Of a stretch of DNA of 9,707 nt, positions 6,489 to 9,707 are shown piece by piece. The stretch covers positions 1 through 9,707 of the forward strand of contig JAIOYD010000039.1 in NCBI GenBank assembly GCA_021741285.1. The letters run 5' to 3'. Position numbers and translations under genes: made by a program. Every line of letters begins with the position of its first letter. The first letter of the stretch is position 1. The DNA is from Rickettsiaceae bacterium (GTDB lineage: Bacteria > Pseudomonadota > Alphaproteobacteria > Rickettsiales > Rickettsiaceae). Under the pieces are notes generated by a model. The model worked only from the letters and a program-made list of their open reading frames with translations. It was not told the origin of the DNA and did not search any database.

Positions 6489-7109
6489 ATGATTATATCC
6501 AAATTTAGATTTTTATTACCAAAATTCTTTGCCCTGCTTTTAGCTTCGGCCTGCTCTACTACATCTTTTGGCGCGGAGCTAGATATTTCAGATATAGAAA
6601 AAGCCCTTAGCTCTGATCTTAAAGGCGAGCAAAACACTGCTGTCGTTGATTCAGAATTATCTACCTCAAAAAGCGAGGGAGAAAAATCCCTAGAAAGTAA
6701 AAAAGTCCCAACTGCTGCAGTATATACCGAACAACAAAACAAAATTCCTGCAGATTCGTTAACTCAGCCCCCCCACTCTAAACAAGCCGAATCTTTACCG
6801 CAAGCAGATAAGGGTAAATTAATAATTTTAAACAAAATTACAACCAAATCAACCGAGCATATATTAAAAATTGGCGAGGTAAAATTTTTTGGTAATTTGT
6901 CGATTAAACTACATAAGTGTGTCAAAGGTACTGATCCCTATAATACAAATAATTGGATGTTATTGACTGTATTTGATAATAAAGTCGAAAAAGAAGCTAT
7001 TACAGTTTTTCATGGCTGGGTATTATCATCAAACCCATCACTATCTACACTGGAGCATCCAGTATATGAAGTTATTCCTTTAGACTGTATAGTAAGTAGC
7101 AAGAAGTAA
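6489..7109 (+). CDS. DUF2155 family exported protein
   Basis: A 206-residue exported protein of unknown function. An N-terminal signal peptide (MIISKFRFLLPKFFALLLAS) is followed by a probable cleavage after SFGA (residue 29); a less likely lipoprotein reading uses the Cys in LASAC. Residues 30-108 are a polar, low-complexity Ser/Lys/Glu/Gln-rich linker. Residues 110-200 form the DUF2155 domain, recognised by LIILNKITTKSTEHILKIG, the Cys pair C144 and C200, and HGWVLSSNPSLSTLEHPVYE with the final LDC. The domain is widespread in alphaproteobacteria and unexplained; two conserved cysteines could form a periplasmic disulfide. No Shine-Dalgarno is visible, and a terminator ends only 14 bases upstream. 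A run of seven C's (6768-6774) lies in the linker. The O-antigen ligase gene follows after 6 bases, suggesting one transcript. Confidence 0.85.
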   Translation: MIISKFRFLLPKFFALLLASACSTTSFGAELDISDIEKALSSDLKGEQNTAVVDSELSTSKSEGEKSLESKKVPTAAVYTEQQNKIPADSLTQPPHSKQAESLPQADKGKLIILNKITTKSTEHILKIGEVKFFGNLSIKLHKCVKGTDPYNTNNWMLLTVFDNKVEKEAITVFHGWVLSSNPSLSTLEHPVYEVIPLDCIVSSKK

Positions 7110-7115
7110 TTATTT

Positions 7116-8354
7116 ATGCAGCAATTACTCAACTATCTCCTTATGCTCATTCCAATAATAGGCTTGGTAGCTGGATTATCTCTTGGCATTACGATTCCAT
7201 TATTTTTAGCTGTATCACTGTATTTAATAAAAGATCAAATAAAAATTCATTGGACTAAAATCAGACTTGAAATAGTTTTTTTTATATTGTTATGCATAAG
7301 CAGCTTATGGTCTAACAAGCCACTAGCAAGCTTGGTATCTTTTTTCTTAGTACTTTCTATCTCAATGGTTATATATATCTTGATTACCAATGTTGATTTA
7401 TTGATAAACAAACTACAAATAGAAGACACTCACTTAATAATTGGCTTACTGGGAGCAATTCTATTATTTTATATAGAATTCATTGGTAACGGCTTGATAA
7501 CCACGTTATTCAAAACGACTTTTCAAACCAAAGATAATTATGATTTCTATTTATATTATCTAGATCGGGGGTGCACCCTAGTTGCCTTATTCGCATGGGT
7601 AGTGATCGCTTCGTTGATAGGTAATGAAAAAAATATACAGGCAGTTTTGGTTTACTTACTTGTATTATTAACTCTTGGAATATCTGATAATTTAGCTGCT
7701 TTTATATCTTTTTTTATTGGAGGAGTAGTATTTTTGGTAACTAGGTATCACTTTTTTGCAAAACCAAAGCTATTATCCTTTTTACTGATCTTATCTACTT
7801 TAACTTTCGTGGGGATAATTACATTAATAACTCCCTATAAAATTATAGAAGAAGCTAGATTTCTACCAATTTCTGCTAAACACAGATTGTTCATCTGGGA
7901 TTATTCTATACAAAAAATAACTCAAAAACCATTTATTGGGTGGGGACATGGAGCATCAAGAAACTTTGCAGACGAAAATTTTATTGAATATGAGGGGCAT
8001 AGATTATCTGTTTTTCCTACGCACCCACATAATAACATAGTACAAATCTTGCTAGAAAATGGTATTGTAGGTTTATTTATTTATTTAGCTCTTTTATGTA
8101 AATATTTATTTTGTTGGAACAAAGCATTCTTACAGTATCAATCCAACAAAAGACTTAAAAATATTAGATCTGCCGGCTTTGCTTGCTTCTGGACATGTTT
8201 AATTATATCAATGATCTCGTTTAACATGTGGCAAAATTGGTTTCTATGTAGTTATTTATGGGTTGCTATAATGCTATATTTTGTAACTAAACAAGTCCTG
8301 CTCCCACGCATAATTCATAACGATAGTTTAGAAAAAGACTTGCACGATTATTAG
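7116..8354 (+). CDS. O-antigen ligase / polymerase family membrane protein (Wzy_C domain)
   Basis: A 412-residue inner-membrane protein with about ten or more hydrophobic segments. Members join O-antigen or related glycan chains to lipid A-core (WaaL) or polymerise repeat units (Wzy) on the periplasmic face. Signature elements are SSLWSNKPLAS (62-72), the YYLDRG segment with R151, and a large periplasmic loop (about 241-310) containing AKHRLFIWDYSIQKI (254-268), KPFIGWGHGASRNF (271-284) and THPHNNIVQILLENGIVGL (302-320). The Arg and the H-x-H-N-N pattern are the residues expected at the active centre. Ligase and polymerase cannot be separated by sequence alone. It starts 6 bases after the DUF2155 stop without a clear Shine-Dalgarno, so translational coupling is likely. 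The next gene is convergent, 12 bases away; no glycosyltransferases are in view. Confidence 0.88.
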   Translation: MQQLLNYLLMLIPIIGLVAGLSLGITIPLFLAVSLYLIKDQIKIHWTKIRLEIVFFILLCISSLWSNKPLASLVSFFLVLSISMVIYILITNVDLLINKLQIEDTHLIIGLLGAILLFYIEFIGNGLITTLFKTTFQTKDNYDFYLYYLDRGCTLVALFAWVVIASLIGNEKNIQAVLVYLLVLLTLGISDNLAAFISFFIGGVVFLVTRYHFFAKPKLLSFLLILSTLTFVGIITLITPYKIIEEARFLPISAKHRLFIWDYSIQKITQKPFIGWGHGASRNFADENFIEYEGHRLSVFPTHPHNNIVQILLENGIVGLFIYLALLCKYLFCWNKAFLQYQSNKRLKNIRSAGFACFWTCLIISMISFNMWQNWFLCSYLWVAIMLYFVTKQVLLPRIIHNDSLEKDLHDY

Positions 8355-8366
8355 TTATGCCGAAGT

Positions 8367-9140
8367 TTAATCTAAATATCTGCTTGCCCAAGCTGCAAGA
8401 ACCGCTGCAACATACTTACTGTCAGCTGGGCTTTTCATTAGCAAATGATCTGCTTTATCAAGAGAGATAAAACTCTTGGGATGCTTAGCAAGTTCATAAA
8501 TCCTTTGAGCATTCTCTATGCTTACTGTTTCATCGATAGGGGAATGCATAACAAGTAAGGCTTTTTTGAGATTCCTAATTTTCCCTGGCATATCTTGATT
8601 AGAGATATCATCAAGGAATTGTTTTTTTATATTAAATTTCTTCCCGCCAAGGATAACTTCCGCTTCCCCTTTTTCATTTATTTCATCTATGTGATTTATA
8701 AAATTATGCTGCACATGAGCAGTATCATATGGAGAACCTATTGTTGCAACAGCGCGGACTTCAGAAATTTCGGAAGCTGCCGCAATCGCTGCAGCGCCAC
8801 CTAAGCTATGCCCCACCAGAATTTGTGGAGCTTGATAATGAGATCGCATAAAATCTGCCGCCGCTATAATGTCTTTTACGTTAGAGGAAAAATTTGTATT
8901 AGTGAAATCTCCTTCACTGGCTCCAAGTCCAGTATAATCAAATCGAAATAATGCTATATTGGCCTGATTCAGAGCTCTTGCTATCCTGCTAAGCGCTGTT
9001 ATGTCTTTATTCCCAGTAAAATAATGGGCAAATAAAACATATGCATCTGGATGTTGTGGAGAATCTAATCTAGCAATTAAAGTGCTACCTAACGAGCCTG
9101 TAAAGGCAAGTTTGTTACTAACCATTGATGATAACGTCAT
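8367..9140 (-). CDS. Alpha/beta hydrolase (OsmC-partner type, standing alone)
   Basis: A 257-residue serine hydrolase of the alpha/beta fold. The nucleophile is S112 in GHSLGG (110-115). The acid is probably D203 in MHSPIDETV, and the base H232 in KADHLL, giving a complete triad in the right order. Conserved segments include [12 protein letters not shown] (35-46, oxyanion region), [16 protein letters not shown] (64-79), [12 protein letters not shown] and [10 protein letters not shown]. These match the hydrolase half of the bifunctional hydrolase/OsmC proteins of other bacteria, but no OsmC domain follows: the protein stops after the last helix of the fold. The substrate is unknown. AAGGA (9157-9161) lies 16 bases before the ATG, too far to be certain of the start, but a TAA blocks in-frame extension; Met6 is a possible alternative. 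Confidence 0.88.
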   Translation of the reverse strand: MTLSSMVSNKLAFTGSLGSTLIARLDSPQHPDAYVLFAHYFTGNKDITALSRIARALNQANIALFRFDYTGLGASEGDFTNTNFSSNVKDIIAAADFMRSHYQAPQILVGHSLGGAAAIAAASEISEVRAVATIGSPYDTAHVQHNFINHIDEINEKGEAEVILGGKKFNIKKQFLDDISNQDMPGKIRNLKKALLVMHSPIDETVSIENAQRIYELAKHPKSFISLDKADHLLMKSPADSKYVAAVLAAWASRYLD

Positions 9141-9177
9141 AGTAATTTACAAAATTTCCTTAAATTAACTTATGTAC

Positions 9178-9204
9178 TTTATAGTGAATAATGAGGAAGG
9201 TCAA
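9178..9204 (-). promoter_or_regulatory. Candidate promoter of the alpha/beta hydrolase gene
   Basis: On the minus strand TTGACC (9199-9204) and TATAAA (9178-9183) are each five-of-six matches to sigma-70 hexamers, separated by 15 bases, two fewer than ideal. Transcription would begin near 9171, giving a leader of about 30 bases that includes the AAGGA at 9157-9161. Confidence 0.45.
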
Positions 9205-9280
9205 TAAATCGTTATCTTGTTCAAAAAAATCTTTTGTTTACAGATTATTAATTATTCAGATCTAGAATTAAATTAAGTGA

Positions 9281-9478
9281 ATGAAACCCAAACCAAAACC
9301 CCGAGGAAAAATGATTACTTTTTTAATATTGGTATCTATTATAACCCCTATTCTACTACTATTTTCTGATAAAGCGATTGAGAATATTAACCCTTATGGC
9401 GACCTTGCAAAATTATCTGATGAAACAGATGATATTATGATTTCAGTGAACGATAATGAAATGCCACGCAGAAATTAA
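9281..9478 (+). CDS. Small single-span membrane protein of unknown function
   Basis: A 65-residue frame starting MKPKPKPRGK, followed by one strongly hydrophobic segment (ITFLILVSIITPILLLF, about residues 12-28) and an acidic C-terminal tail (KLSDETDDIMISVNDNE) ending MPRRN. The basic N-terminus and acidic tail suggest an N-in, C-out inner-membrane anchor, or a signal-anchor for a periplasmic tail. The start is uncertain: the first ATG lacks a Shine-Dalgarno, while GAGGA (9303-9307) stands just before an in-frame ATG at 9311, which would give 55 residues. I do not recognise a family. It is divergent from the hydrolase gene and has no partner in view. Confidence 0.5.
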   Translation: MKPKPKPRGKMITFLILVSIITPILLLFSDKAIENINPYGDLAKLSDETDDIMISVNDNEMPRRN

Positions 9479-9552
9479 CAACGTGACAGTGCTTATCTAA
9501 AGAGGTGACAGAAAAATGGTTTACGCTTAATTAAGTTATCATCCAGGCAGAG
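9479..9552. other. Short gap between two convergent small ORFs
   Basis: AT-rich spacer with no clear hairpin terminator in either direction. A Shine-Dalgarno-like AAAGAGGTGACAG before ATGGTTTACGCTTAA (9516) opens only a four-codon frame, so nothing is called here. Confidence 0.4.
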
Positions 9553-9699
9553 TTAGAACTTCTTTCTTGCCATTACATCTATAACATCCCAATGAGTCAT
9601 TACTCCTTCTTCATCAACTTTGTCATAGATACGCCGAAGTATATATATTATCTTAAACCGATTAGATTCAAGCAATTTAACTATTTCTTCCTGCTCCAT
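9553..9699 (-). CDS. Short charged ORF at right edge, possibly 5'-truncated
   Basis: A leftward frame of 48 codons from an ATG at 9699 to TAA at 9553-9555. It begins MEQEEIVKLLESNRFKII, continues YILRRIYDKVDEEGV and ends MTHWDVIDVMARKKF. The composition is charged and helix-prone, like a real soluble protein or domain end, and unlike a chance frame in AT-rich DNA. Only 8 bases upstream of the ATG are visible and hold no in-frame stop, so the gene may extend beyond the window and its Shine-Dalgarno cannot be checked. I do not recognise a family. Confidence 0.5.
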   Translation of the reverse strand: MEQEEIVKLLESNRFKIIYILRRIYDKVDEEGVMTHWDVIDVMARKKF

Positions 9700-9707
9700 A
9701 GAGAAAG

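Noticed and set aside
6485..6742. Minus-strand frame over the start of the DUF2155 gene
   Set aside because: Antisense to a signal peptide and linker; Ser/Phe-rich, no family features.
7247..7429. Minus-strand frame within the O-antigen ligase gene
   Set aside because: Antisense shadow of transmembrane coding sequence.
7567..7580. Palindrome GGGTGCACCC within the O-antigen ligase gene
   Set aside because: A short self-complementary stretch in coding sequence with no supporting context.
8595..8804. Plus-strand frame within the alpha/beta hydrolase gene
   Set aside because: Antisense shadow; the hydrolase on the other strand has complete catalytic motifs.

Overview
The window is AT-rich and looks like the chromosome of an alphaproteobacterium, most likely an obligate intracellular Rickettsiales member close to Rickettsiaceae. 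The evidence is a CtrA-type cell-cycle regulator with its phospho-acceptor at D51, a rickettsial-style dCTP deaminase, an alphaproteobacterial SecB, a DUF2155 protein, a type-2 ferredoxin-NADP reductase, and low-GC intergenic DNA. The lineage is inferred from protein character, not from a database match.

Left part (1-480): the left edge holds the first 28 codons of an IS630-type transposase, reading leftward out of the window. Next to it is a small, hydrophobic, glycine-rich gene of unknown function. It appears to have a frameshift near its 3' end, because the -1 frame continues with a sensible membrane-protein tail. From 481 to 2277 lie two leftward genes: ferredoxin-NADP reductase and, upstream of it, ctrA. 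A strong terminator hairpin separates them, only 20 bases before the reductase start codon. The ctrA leader contains a perfect 18-bp tandem duplication.

Centre (2432-6475): a leftward operon dcd - secB - porin 1, in which the porin start lies inside the end of secB. It is divergent from a rightward paralogous porin 2. The 390-base region between them holds a perfect 19-bp tandem duplication just upstream of porin 2. Nucleotide metabolism, export chaperone and outer-membrane porins are therefore packed together. SecB keeps precursors such as porins unfolded for SecA, so the secB-porin coupling makes functional sense. Porin 2 ends in a clear rho-independent terminator.

Right part (6489-9707): a rightward pair of a secreted DUF2155 protein and an O-antigen ligase/polymerase-type membrane protein, suggesting cell-envelope polysaccharide work. 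This pair converges on a leftward alpha/beta hydrolase with an intact Ser-Asp-His triad, of the kind often fused to OsmC but here standing alone. After it come a small single-span membrane protein on the + strand and a short leftward ORF at the right edge that may continue outside.

I did not find tRNA or rRNA genes, CRISPR arrays, prophage modules or a clearly novel multi-gene system. The most interesting items are the two unrelated tandem microduplications in the leaders of ctrA and porin 2, the frameshifted gene beside the IS element, the secB/porin overlap, and the unrecognised small genes.
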